From positions 1 to 26,649 of the forward strand of contig CAJTYS010000049.1 of assembly GCA_910583765.1 (NCBI GenBank): 26,649 nt of DNA. Reading direction: 5' to 3'. Shown piece after piece: positions 7,151-14,370 of this stretch (position 1 is the stretch's first letter; every line of letters starts with the position of its first letter). Made by a program: the position numbers and the translations under genes. The DNA is from an uncultured Eubacteriales bacterium. Lineage in GTDB: Bacteria > Bacillota > Clostridia > Peptostreptococcales > Anaerovoracaceae. The notes beneath the pieces are model-generated. The model was given only the letters and a program-made list of their open reading frames with translations. It was not told the DNA's origin and searched no databases.

Positions 7151-8686
7151 CTAAAATGCTTTATTTCCCTGAGAGTTAATACACACCCCTCCATCCTCAG
7201 TTTCAATCCAGGCTCTGTCATCGTGGCAGGGCAGGTGATTTTCTCCAGTCAGGTCCCCGACCTTTTCACCGTTAACATTCATAAAATAGCCTCCATTTTC
7301 ATCCTCCATGAAAAAAAGCCCCTCTGATAAATCGCCATGCCCATTATCTTTCAATGGTTTAAACATCTCTTTCCCAGAAGTGTCAATTATAGTCAGATAA
7401 TTACTTCTCTGCTGATTATGGATCGCAAGAAGCGCATATCCATCTGCAAATTTGGGACTGTCTGCTAAATTGTATTTTGAAAGATCGATTATCAAATTCT
7501 CATCTTCATCATAAAAGCCCGCAGGCTTCTGAATACTATCATGGTATATTAAGCCATCGTGTTCAGCTAAGTATCCTTTTTCAGCCAAATTGTCTATAGG
7601 CCGCTGGCGTTTTTCCTCAATATCCGAATCCGTATTTGCATTTCCATCGAAATAAGTTGCTTCGCCTGAGGCATAATTAAAAATAAATGTATCCGCTGCA
7701 ATAAAATAGTCAGCTAAATCGCATATCTCACTGCGGGATTGCGCAGTTGGCTCAACGACCCATTCCCCTTTTGCATTTAATATACCAATTGATGACCCTG
7801 TATAATCGAAACTGTCAATCGAAAATTCAACTGGAAAATACCCATGGTATGTGTCATCGCCTACACAAAAGGGGGATTGAACTTTTGTCACTTCTTCTTT
7901 GGGAAAGTATTGCTCAGCAGCCTCGGCACCCTCCTCGCGTATAGACCAAATTACATTGCCTTTTGGATCAATAATTGAATCGGCATAATCACTGTCGTCC
8001 ATTCCAACATGCGCTAAAGCCGCACCGCTACAGAAGTTCGAGATGGCCCAGCTTGGCGATTCGACCATCGTTCCATCGCTCGAAAGTATAAATCCTTGGG
8101 AGCCCTGGTCATCCTTGGAAGAGGCCATGACGAAGCAGTATCCATCATTGAACCCATTACACCATCTGCTTACTTCGGAGAAAGTATAATCAGAGGCATT
8201 ATAGGAAACACCGTTGGATTTTACATTTGAATTTGGCGCATCCCCGTCAAAATATAAATGAATGCCGTACTTTTCCGCTAACAAGTCCGCATCCTCGGGT
8301 TTAAATATTTCATCATCTGAGGGAGCGGAATAAAGCATTACCCATGTCTGAGGTGTGGCAGTACCGGTTGCCTGAGAAATTTCAGCATCCGGTCCATAGC
8401 GATATATATTATCAAATCGGGATAAGATCCCCCCGGCTGAAACATCATACCAGTAACCAAAGCTTTCTCGAGTTGAATCGCCCGCACTTGTTATACATAC
8501 CGTATGTTCTTCTCCAACTTCGCTTCCAAGAACATCTTCAATATCCGTTCCGTCTGGAATTGTAAAAGTTACAGACACCTCACCGGAATCAAGTACAGTT
8601 ACTCCCTGTATTTCATCATCACTTTTACAACTTACGAGACAAAGTGTGAATCCGACCATTAAAATTATCATTATCAGCTTTTTCAT
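7151..8686 (-). CDS. Large secreted lipoprotein, WG-repeat-like
   Basis: The product has 511 residues. A lipoprotein signal peptide is clear: MKK, a hydrophobic run, then the lipobox LVSC with the lipidated cysteine at residue 20, followed by KSDDE. The mature protein is acidic and built of repeated beta-rich units of the form 'G-I-L---G-W-V-P' or 'I-D--G-----' (GILNAKGEWVVEP, IIDPKGNVIWSI, IIDTSGKEMFKP, FMNVNGEKVGDL). These resemble WG-type beta-propeller repeats found on clostridial surfaces, where they are thought to bind proteins or glycans. ATG 8686 is preferred because GGAG lies 6 bases upstream and the signal peptide begins there; a TTG at 8698 is less likely. It probably shares a transcript with the membrane protein downstream. 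Confidence 0.75.
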   Translation of the reverse strand: MKKLIMIILMVGFTLCLVSCKSDDEIQGVTVLDSGEVSVTFTIPDGTDIEDVLGSEVGEEHTVCITSAGDSTRESFGYWYDVSAGGILSRFDNIYRYGPDAEISQATGTATPQTWVMLYSAPSDDEIFKPEDADLLAEKYGIHLYFDGDAPNSNVKSNGVSYNASDYTFSEVSRWCNGFNDGYCFVMASSKDDQGSQGFILSSDGTMVESPSWAISNFCSGAALAHVGMDDSDYADSIIDPKGNVIWSIREEGAEAAEQYFPKEEVTKVQSPFCVGDDTYHGYFPVEFSIDSFDYTGSSIGILNAKGEWVVEPTAQSRSEICDLADYFIAADTFIFNYASGEATYFDGNANTDSDIEEKRQRPIDNLAEKGYLAEHDGLIYHDSIQKPAGFYDEDENLIIDLSKYNLADSPKFADGYALLAIHNQQRSNYLTIIDTSGKEMFKPLKDNGHGDLSEGLFFMEDENGGYFMNVNGEKVGDLTGENHLPCHDDRAWIETEDGGVCINSQGNKAF

Positions 8687-8783
8687 AAAAGTCTCCAATC
8701 GGTTGGTTTTACCTAGTGGTAAAAATGGCTATGAAAATTGTTTGCTCAATTTATTGAGATTTCAAGTTTTAAATTAACCTGTT

Positions 8784-9092
8784 TTAAAATTGATTTTTTA
8801 TTTCCTCTATTGTTTTTTTTACGGCTCTTTTAGGAATAATACTTGCGATCCCTTCCAATTGAACCTCTCCGCCTACGAATCCTTGTATCCAGCCGGAAAT
8901 TTTCATGGTGCCTTCCTGATAATCAATTTGGATACCTTTTACTCCAGTTGTTTTCACATCTCCTTTTATCCAAATCAGGCTTCCATCCTGTTCCGCAGCA
9001 TGAAATCCATTGTTTGTTAATATTCGGGTTGCCTTTTCCTCTGCCTCGCTTTGACTGCATTTGTATTTCACAAAATAAACACTTCTTGCCAT
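8784..9092 (-). CDS. Small conserved-looking protein of unknown function
   Basis: The product has 102 residues and is not assigned to a named family. It looks like a compact alpha/beta domain: an opening strand (SVYFVKYKC), a helix rich in E and A (SEAEEKATRILTNNGF), several strands (GSLIWIKGD, GIQIDYQEGTMKISGWI), and a C-terminal basic helix (PKRAVKKTIEEIKNQF). From memory, similar domains occur next to or fused with zinc ribbons in other Clostridia, which would fit this neighbourhood, but that is weak recollection. AAGGAG 6 bases before ATG 9092 gives a strong start. It is the most upstream gene of the long minus-strand block. No signal peptide or membrane helix is seen. Confidence 0.65.
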   Translation of the reverse strand: MARSVYFVKYKCSQSEAEEKATRILTNNGFHAAEQDGSLIWIKGDVKTTGVKGIQIDYQEGTMKISGWIQGFVGGEVQLEGIASIIPKRAVKKTIEEIKNQF

Positions 9093-9348
9093 TATATCTC
9101 CTTTCCAAATCTGCCTCTCTGATTGCTAGAGCTTTTACGGTTCCTCTTTACTGAAGTTTACCCCTCAATTTTCCATTCTCAGAGACGTGTTTCGTAATTA
9201 TTTATGTTTATATAATGTATGATACCACTAAACAAATCAAAAATCAATATAAAAGTGATGTATATATTCAATGCATATTGTGACATGGATTAAGAGCGAT
9301 GAAGCAAACTATAATGTATTCAAAATATAAGGGAGGCATTGAGATTAT

Positions 9349-9531
9349 ATGGAAAAATTTGTTATTGTACCAAAGGAAGATAAAGCCGTTACCATGACAA
9401 TTCGTATAGACAGAACATTGCAGGAAAGATATAACGAACTTTCTGCCAAGACAAACCGTTCGAGGAATGAACTTATTGGCATGGCTTTACAATATGCGCT
9501 GGATAATATGGAAATACAGGGTAAAGAGTGA
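9349..9531 (+). CDS. CopG/Arc-type ribbon-helix-helix protein
   Basis: The product has 60 residues. A beta strand (AVTMTIRID, about 13-21) is followed by two helices (TLQERYNELSAKT and SRNELIGMALQYALDNM), the standard ribbon-helix-helix DNA-binding fold. Such proteins bind DNA as dimers and often act as antitoxins, plasmid copy regulators or local repressors. No toxin partner is found: the bases downstream hold only a coding-like stretch with no good start. GGGAGG lies 12 bases before the ATG, rather far, and TATAAT occurs at 9310-9315 upstream. It is one of two intact plus-strand genes in the window and is divergent from the 102-residue gene, so that gene's promoter region is a possible target. 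Confidence 0.75.
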   Translation: MEKFVIVPKEDKAVTMTIRIDRTLQERYNELSAKTNRSRNELIGMALQYALDNMEIQGKE

Positions 9532-9678
9532 TACAAACAGTGAAGTAGAAACATCAGGAACTGGAACTGTCACAGGAGGAAAATTTCAGGCGGCAGTTCT
9601 GTTGTATAAAGAAAACCCCGTATTATACACCAATGGCATTAAGTTAACGGCCAAAGGTAGTATGCTCGATTGAAATAG

Positions 9679-9727
9679 TACAGAAGAGTTCATTGAAACC
9701 GAAGGTTTTCTCTTCTGTATTTCTTTT
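9679..9727 (+). terminator. Rho-independent terminator after copG
   Basis: A perfect 10-bp stem, TACAGAAGAG (9679-9688) with CTCTTCTGTA (9710-9719), encloses a second imperfect stem (GAAACC with GGTTTTC). It is followed on the plus strand by TTTCTTTTTT. Layout and tail fit termination of the copG transcript. Confidence 0.7.
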
Positions 9728-9742
9728 TTGGCACGAGAAAAT

Positions 9743-9770
9743 AGACAACTGATTTCTATGTCAGTTGTCT
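9743..9770. repeat. Perfect 10-bp inverted repeat with 8-nt loop
   Basis: AGACAACTGA (9743-9752) and TCAGTTGTCT (9761-9770) are exact reverse complements. There is no T-run on either side, so it is not a standard terminator. Confidence 0.7.
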
Positions 9771-9776
9771 AAGACT

Positions 9777-9817
9777 GAAAGCTCCGGTAAAATCTGCTCC
9801 CGAAGCTTTCCATTTTT
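9777..9817 (+). terminator. Possible second terminator hairpin
   Basis: GAAAGCTCCGG (9777-9787) pairs with CCGAAGCTTTC (9800-9810) with one mismatch. CATTTTTATC follows on the plus strand. It could back up the copG terminator. Confidence 0.4.
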
Positions 9818-9825
9818 ATCATGTG

Positions 9826-9849
9826 GGAAATATCGCTAGCGATATTTCC
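9826..9849. repeat. Perfect 24-bp palindrome
   Basis: GGAAATATCGC at 9826-9836, then TA, then GCGATATTTCC at 9839-9849, form an uninterrupted palindrome around CTAG. With a near-zero loop it suits protein binding by a dimer better than RNA folding. It lies about 50 bases beyond the clpB stop. No matching copy was noticed elsewhere in the window. Confidence 0.75.
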
Positions 9850-9856
9850 GGAATAT

Positions 9857-9908
9857 CAACAAAGTCTACTGCTGAAAGAGAATCGGCGAAGCCGACTTTG
9901 TTATCTGA
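9857..9908 (-). terminator. Nested inverted repeat at the clpB 3' end
   Basis: AACAAAGTC (near 9858) pairs exactly with GACTTTGTT (ending near 9904), and inside it TCGGC-GAA-GCCGA forms a short GC hairpin. It includes the clpB stop codon region, so it may help end or protect the clpB mRNA. No proper T-run is present. Confidence 0.35.
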
Positions 9909-12492
9909 CTTGAAACAGCAGCTTTTCGCCGTCCGTCCCAATCTCTACTTGATCACCGTCTTTCACATTGCCGCGAATGATCTCTCCTGCCAATTGTGTT
10001 TCCACGTTTTTCTGAAGATACCGCTTCACAGGTCTCGCGCCGTAGGCTGGCGTGTAGGCCTGTCTAGCGATAAAGGCTTTTGTCTCTTCTTTCAGCGCCA
10101 GACTGATGTTCCTGTCTTCTAACCGTCTCTCGATGTCGGCCATGGACAGTTGGATGATCCTGCCGATCTGACTCTCTGTCAGCGGCGAGAAGACCACGAT
10201 ATCATCCACCCGATTGAGGAATTCAGGCCTGAAATATTTCTTGGTTTCGTCTTCCACTTGCTGCTTCACCGCATCTTCTACGCTGCCGTCTTCCTGGATG
10301 CCATCGATCAGATACTGGCTGCCGATATTGGATGTCATGATGACGATAGTGTTTTTGAAATCCACGGTCCTGCCCTGGTTGTCAGTAAGCCGCCCATCAT
10401 CCAGCAGCTGGAGCAAAATGTTGAACACATCAGGATGGGCTTTTTCGATCTCGTCAAAGAGGATGACGCTGTACGGCTTTCTCCTAACCGCTTCCGTCAG
10501 CTGACCGCCTTCATCATAGCCCACGTATCCCGGAGGCGCTCCTACCAGCCTGGAAACAGAATGTTTTTCCATGTATTCGGACATGTCGATGCGCACCATG
10601 TTGCGCTCTGAGTCGAACATGGCTTCTGACAAAGCCTTTGCCAGCTCCGTCTTTCCTACGCCAGTAGGTCCCAGGAAAATGAAGGAACCGATTGGCCTGT
10701 TTTCCGCTTTCAGCCCTGCCCTGGCCCGCAGGACCGCTTCTGCCACAGCGTCCACGGCTGTTTCTTGGCCAATGACTCTCTTGTGCAGAATCTCCGGCAG
10801 ACGCAGCAGCTTTTCACGTTCAGATTCCACAAGCCTGCTCACCGGTATCCCTGTCCAACCGGCAACGACCTCTGCGATTTCTTCTTCGCCCACCTCTTCT
10901 TTCAGCAGGCGGTTTTCTTTGGCCTCATCTGCTGCGTCTTTTTCACCCTGCAGCTTCTTTTCCAATTCCGGCAGCGTCCCGTATTTCAATTGGGCCAGCT
11001 TTTCCAGGTCATAGTTTCGCTCTGCCTCTTCGATCTGCAGCTTCACTTCCTCGATCTGCTGTTTGGTGCCTTTTGCCTCTGTAATGGCTTTCTTCTCGTT
11101 TTCCCACTGGGCCCGCATGGTAGCGCTTTCTTCTTTGAGCTGGGACAGTTCTTTGTCCAGATGCTCCATCCTGGCTTTGGAAGCGCCATCCTTTTCTTTG
11201 CTCAGGGCCTGCTTCTCGATTTCCAGCTGCATGATCTTTCGGGAAATCTCGTCCAGTTCCGCTGGCATGCTGTCGATTTCTGTACGAATCTTGGACGCGG
11301 CTTCGTCCATCAGGTCAATGGCTTTGTCCGGCAGGAACCGGTCCGTGATGTAACGGTCGGAAAGGGTGGCGCAGGCAATCAGCGCATTGTCTGTGATCCT
11401 GACGCCGTGATGGATCTCAAAACGCTCTTTCAGGCCCCGCAAAATGGAAATCGTGTCTTCCACAGTAGGCTGATCCACCAGCACCTTTTGGAACCGCCGC
11501 TCTAGGGCAGCATCTTTTTCAATGTACTTGCGGTACTCGTCCAAAGTGGTGGCCCCGATGCAGTGCAGTTCGCCTCTGGCCAGCTTTGGCTTCAGCAGGT
11601 TCCCCGCGTCCATGGCGCCCTCTGTTTTGCCAGCGCCCACAATATTGTGGATCTCATCGATAAAGAGGATGATCCTGCCTTCGGATTTTTCGATTTCATT
11701 GAGCACTGCCTTGAGCCGCTCTTCAAATTCACCTCTGAATTTGGCACCTGCAATGAGTGCACCCATGTCCAAAGCGAATATGGTCTTGTCTTTCAGTCCT
11801 TCCGGCACGTCCCCATTTAGAATACGCTGGGCCAGACCTTCCACCACAGCTGTTTTTCCCACGCCTGGTTCTCCAATGAGCACCGGATTGTTCTTAGTCC
11901 TTCTGGAAAGGATCTGAATAGTGTGACGGATCTCGCTGTCCCGCCCAATGACCGGGTCTAGCTTTCCTTCCTTGGCCATTTCCACCAGATCACGACCATA
12001 TTTGTTCAGAGCATCATAGTTGTCTTCTGGATTCTGGCTGGTCACTCTCTGATTGCCCCTGACCTTTTCCAAAGCTTCCAGAAACCGGTTTTTGGTAATG
12101 CTGTATTTCTTGAAAATCCTGGAAGATGGCGAGCCTTTTTCCTCTAAGAGAGCCAAGTACATGTGCTCTACGCTCACATATTCGTCTTTGAATTCCCCTG
12201 CTATTTTTTCCGCTTTCATCAGCAGCTGGGAAAGCCGTCTGGAGGAATACATGCTGTCCGCTCCGCCTGTCACCTTTGGAAGCTTTTCCATTTCTTCCTG
12301 TAAATCTCCGATCACCGCCCCAACATTTATCTCCATGAACTTGAGGAGTTTGGGAATCAATCCGTCCTGCTGCATGATGAGAGCAAGATGCAGATGTTCT
12401 CCGTCAAGCTGTTGATGTCCTTCCTCTATGGCGATGTTTTGGCAATCCATAATGGCCCCTTGAGCATTTTGTGTGTATTTTTCTAAGTTCAT
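9901..12492 (-). CDS. clpB: ATP-dependent disaggregase ClpB
   Basis: The product has 863 residues, the normal length for ClpB. It is a cytoplasmic hexameric AAA+ machine that threads aggregated proteins and refolds them with DnaK/DnaJ/GrpE. Domains in order: double Clp N-domain (about 1-145), first AAA+ module with Walker A GEPGVGKT (207-214) and Walker B ILFIDEIHN, a long charged coiled-coil middle domain (about 400-530), then the second AAA+ module with GPTGVGKT, Walker B VILFDEIEKAHPDVF and the C-terminal oligomerisation domain. The middle domain distinguishes ClpB from ClpA and ClpC. GGAGGTG lies 8 bases before ATG 12492. The gene stands alone, and a CIRCE operator with promoter elements upstream places it under HrcA heat-shock control, as in many Firmicutes. 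Confidence 0.97.
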   Translation of the reverse strand: MNLEKYTQNAQGAIMDCQNIAIEEGHQQLDGEHLHLALIMQQDGLIPKLLKFMEINVGAVIGDLQEEMEKLPKVTGGADSMYSSRRLSQLLMKAEKIAGEFKDEYVSVEHMYLALLEEKGSPSSRIFKKYSITKNRFLEALEKVRGNQRVTSQNPEDNYDALNKYGRDLVEMAKEGKLDPVIGRDSEIRHTIQILSRRTKNNPVLIGEPGVGKTAVVEGLAQRILNGDVPEGLKDKTIFALDMGALIAGAKFRGEFEERLKAVLNEIEKSEGRIILFIDEIHNIVGAGKTEGAMDAGNLLKPKLARGELHCIGATTLDEYRKYIEKDAALERRFQKVLVDQPTVEDTISILRGLKERFEIHHGVRITDNALIACATLSDRYITDRFLPDKAIDLMDEAASKIRTEIDSMPAELDEISRKIMQLEIEKQALSKEKDGASKARMEHLDKELSQLKEESATMRAQWENEKKAITEAKGTKQQIEEVKLQIEEAERNYDLEKLAQLKYGTLPELEKKLQGEKDAADEAKENRLLKEEVGEEEIAEVVAGWTGIPVSRLVESEREKLLRLPEILHKRVIGQETAVDAVAEAVLRARAGLKAENRPIGSFIFLGPTGVGKTELAKALSEAMFDSERNMVRIDMSEYMEKHSVSRLVGAPPGYVGYDEGGQLTEAVRRKPYSVILFDEIEKAHPDVFNILLQLLDDGRLTDNQGRTVDFKNTIVIMTSNIGSQYLIDGIQEDGSVEDAVKQQVEDETKKYFRPEFLNRVDDIVVFSPLTESQIGRIIQLSMADIERRLEDRNISLALKEETKAFIARQAYTPAYGARPVKRYLQKNVETQLAGEIIRGNVKDGDQVEIGTDGEKLLFQVR

Positions 12493-12555
12493 TAAAGTTC
12501 ACCTCCGCGCCTTTGCTAATATTAGTATTAACAAGGAATTTTTTCTTACACGTCT

Positions 12556-12584
12556 ATTGTAAACCCGCTGAAGCAAAAAGTAAA
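12556..12584 (-). promoter_or_regulatory. Second candidate clpB promoter
   Basis: On the minus strand, TTTACT (12579-12584) is followed by a 17-bp spacer and TACAAT (12556-12561). It lies between CIRCE and the gene, so transcription from here could escape full HrcA block. This is a sequence match only. Confidence 0.4.
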
Positions 12585-12591
12585 GGATTTT

Positions 12592-12618
12592 TTAGCACTC
12601 ACCAATATAGAGTGCTAA
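12592..12618. promoter_or_regulatory. CIRCE element (HrcA operator)
   Basis: TTAGCACTC at 12592-12600, nine spacer bases and GAGTGCTAA at 12610-12618 match the CIRCE inverted repeat exactly in both arms. HrcA represses heat-shock genes through this site, mostly groESL and dnaK operons and sometimes clpB. It is about 100 bases upstream of the clpB start. Confidence 0.95.
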
Positions 12619-12631
12619 CAATTCACGACAA
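12604..12631 (-). promoter_or_regulatory. clpB promoter overlapping CIRCE
   Basis: On the minus strand, TTGTCG (12626-12631) is followed by a 16-bp spacer and TATATT (12604-12609). The -10 falls inside the CIRCE spacer, so bound HrcA would directly block polymerase. This is the preferred heat-inducible promoter. Confidence 0.6.
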
Positions 12632-12812
12632 TTCTGCCTGGCTGTGACCGCATGAATTCAGAGTTGACATATCATCAAAGAGAATTAAGGCGGCAACAAT
12701 AATGGAAAAAAACAAAGGGATTCCAAAGCAAGGGAGCTTCGGAACAAAAGCCGAGAACATAACGGGCAACAGTATAAAACGGAATAGAGGAAGAAATCTA
12801 ATGTGAATGTTA

Positions 12813-12841
12813 TTGTAAAAACAGGCGTTTTTTTATATAAT
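12813..12841 (+). promoter_or_regulatory. Promoter of the Rpn-like nuclease gene
   Basis: TTGTAA (12813-12818), a 17-bp spacer and a perfect TATAAT (12836-12841) lie about 70 bases before the GTG start. The rest of 12619-12908 holds only a doubtful 34-codon frame at 12702-12806. Confidence 0.55.
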
Positions 12842-12908
12842 TGAAATGTGGTAGAAGTGGCCTATATCGTATCTTTAGCTGCAGATTTTTAGAAATCGAG
12901 GTGATAAA

Positions 12909-13769
12909 GTGCAGAATAATACAAAGCAGGCACAGGAGGTCATGGCAAAGCGCACCGCAAAAAACAGTGTCTTTCTTGACCTTTTTCAAAACAAGAGTTA
13001 CCTGCTACAGCTGTATAAAACGCTCCACCCAGAGGACACCACAGCGACAGAGGATTCATTGACCGATGTAACGATAAAAAACGTGCTGACTGATAATTTA
13101 TATAATGACTTAGGTTTTATTGTGGGTAACAAGCTGATGATCCTCATAGAAGCGCAGTCTACTTGGACAATGAATATTTTAGTGAGAGTTTTGTTGTATC
13201 TGGCGCAAAGCTATCACGAATATTTCCAGCGCACCAGCCAAAACTATTATAAAAGCAAGAAAGTGAAAATGCCAAAGCCTGAGCTTTATGTGATTTTTAC
13301 AGGAGACAAAGAGCAAAAACCCGATAAAATATTTTTGTCAAAAGAATTTTTCGAGGGTGCGGATATTGACCTTGAGGTAAGGGCAAAGGTCATCTATGAA
13401 AGCGACACGGATGACATCATCAATCAGTACATCATTTTCTGCAAAGTTTTTAACGAACAGACAAAACAGCATGGAATGACGCAAAAGGCGGTTACAGAAA
13501 CCATCAGAATATGTAAAGATCGGAATGTTTTAAGGGAATATCTGCTTGAGAGAGAAAAGGAGGTCGTGACGATTATGATGAGTCTATTTGATGAAGAACA
13601 GATCATGAAGTCTTTTATTAAAAGTGAACGGTATGATGTAGCAAAAGAGAAGGCTTTACTTATGTTACAAAGTGGAAAAATCGCAGTCGATGAAATTGGA
13701 AAATTTTTCCCAGAACTAATTGAAAGCGACATAAGAGAACTTGAAGCCAAAGTTATGCAGTTGGCATAA
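12909..13769 (+). CDS. Rpn-family PD-(D/E)XK nuclease / transposase-like protein
   Basis: The product has 286 residues. It belongs by appearance to the Rpn/YhgA group of PD-(D/E)XK proteins, often labelled transposase-like, which in E. coli promote RecA-independent recombination and cut DNA. The core is visible as NDLGFIVGNKLMILIEAQS: an acidic residue, a strand, then E-x-Q in the place of E-x-K. It continues with a helix (VRVLLYLAQSYHEYF) and the strand PELYVIFTG. The C-terminal third (about 190-286) is helical and charged. GTG 12909 is chosen as start because GAGGTG lies 4-5 bases upstream; an ATG at 12942 has GGAGGT too close. A promoter precedes it and a strong terminator follows, so it is a single-gene unit. 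Copies of this family move and multiply in clostridial genomes. Confidence 0.8.
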   Translation: MQNNTKQAQEVMAKRTAKNSVFLDLFQNKSYLLQLYKTLHPEDTTATEDSLTDVTIKNVLTDNLYNDLGFIVGNKLMILIEAQSTWTMNILVRVLLYLAQSYHEYFQRTSQNYYKSKKVKMPKPELYVIFTGDKEQKPDKIFLSKEFFEGADIDLEVRAKVIYESDTDDIINQYIIFCKVFNEQTKQHGMTQKAVTETIRICKDRNVLREYLLEREKEVVTIMMSLFDEEQIMKSFIKSERYDVAKEKALLMLQSGKIAVDEIGKFFPELIESDIRELEAKVMQLA

Positions 13770-13807
13770 TCAACAGAACAATTGAATATCAATCAAGCAG
13801 CCTAAAA

Positions 13808-13846
13808 ACGCATGGAACAGTGAACTGTAAACCATGCGTCTTTTTT
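13808..13846. terminator. Strong bidirectional terminator between rpn-like gene and DUF3842 gene
   Basis: ACGCATGG (13808-13815) and CCATGCGT (13832-13839) form a perfect stem, with an inner ACAGT-GA-ACTGT stem. CTTTTTT follows on the plus strand and TTTTTAGG on the minus strand, so it can end both converging transcripts. Confidence 0.85.
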
Positions 13847-13865
13847 CATCCCTCAGCATCATATT

Positions 13866-14312
13866 TCAAGGCAGCTCTGGATGGCTGTGGCCGCCTGTGT
13901 GCCGCGCTTTTCCATAGGCTTTGATGGCAGCCACCGCGTTTTCCACATGCTTTCCCAGCGGCGCGTCCTCCACGCTCACCACATGGATGCCGCACCGGTT
14001 CACAGGCAGCAGCACTTTGTAAGTGTGGCTCCCGCCGATTGCCGCAGCCATGGCCGGACTCAATTCCCCCATCATGGCATTGGCGTTGAGAATGCCAATT
14101 ACCCCTGCCACCACGTCCACATGCTGCATGTTATGGATGATGGCGTTTTCTCCCGTGGCTCCATCGTCCGCCCCTGCCCGCAGCATTTGACCTGTGGCCA
14201 CTGCGTTAGTGCCCAATGCGATGACCCGCGCCTGGGGCATCGCTGCCTTGATTCTTTCCACCAGGGCCTTGCCGATCCCGCCGCCCTGTCCGTCCACTAC
14301 TGCGATCACCAT
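13866..14312 (-). CDS. DUF3842 family protein
   Basis: The product has 148 residues. It opens with a nucleotide-binding-like strand and glycine loop (VIAVVDGQGGGIGKALVERI), followed by a second strand (ARVIALGTNAVAT) and alternating strands and helices, a Rossmann-like layout. The N-terminal VDGQGGGIG and the GTN/ADDGATGENA segments match my memory of DUF3842, a small Clostridia-type family with no known function. It is cytoplasmic, with no signal or membrane helix. Conserved glycines suggest ligand binding, but no ligand can be named. GGAAGGAT precedes ATG 14312. It lies 58 bases after the YdbT-like gene in the same direction and probably shares its transcript, which ends at the terminator at 13808-13846. 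Confidence 0.8.
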   Translation of the reverse strand: MVIAVVDGQGGGIGKALVERIKAAMPQARVIALGTNAVATGQMLRAGADDGATGENAIIHNMQHVDVVAGVIGILNANAMMGELSPAMAAAIGGSHTYKVLLPVNRCGIHVVSVEDAPLGKHVENAVAAIKAYGKARHTGGHSHPELP

Positions 14313-14370
14313 GATTCTATCCTTCCTTTCTCGATTCCTGATTTTTCGCTATGTTTTTTTGTTTTCCTAT

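Larger units (their letters stand above)
9532..9900. other. copG-clpB intergenic region with several inverted repeats
   Basis: No gene is called here. Bases 9540-9673 read on the plus strand in a frame one base off from copG as a coding-like stretch (VTGGKFQAAVLLYKENPV...KLTAKG) ending in TGA, without a usable start. After it come four separate dyad structures: 9679-9719, 9743-9770, 9777-9810 and the perfect 24-bp palindrome 9826-9849. A further nested repeat, 9857-9908, overlaps the clpB stop. Confidence 0.6.

Noticed and set aside
9310..9315. TATAAT before copG as a full promoter
   Set aside because: No acceptable -35 at 16-18 bases was found, so it is mentioned only in the gene entry.
10765..11505. 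Long open frame of 246 codons on the plus strand
   Set aside because: It lies wholly antisense to clpB, is rich in F, L, Q and H as expected from the complement of a charged coiled coil, and has no ribosome site.
12702..12806. 34-codon plus-strand frame before the Rpn-like gene
   Set aside because: An AAGGCGG is nearby but the spacing is long, the peptide is low in complexity, and no homologue is recalled.
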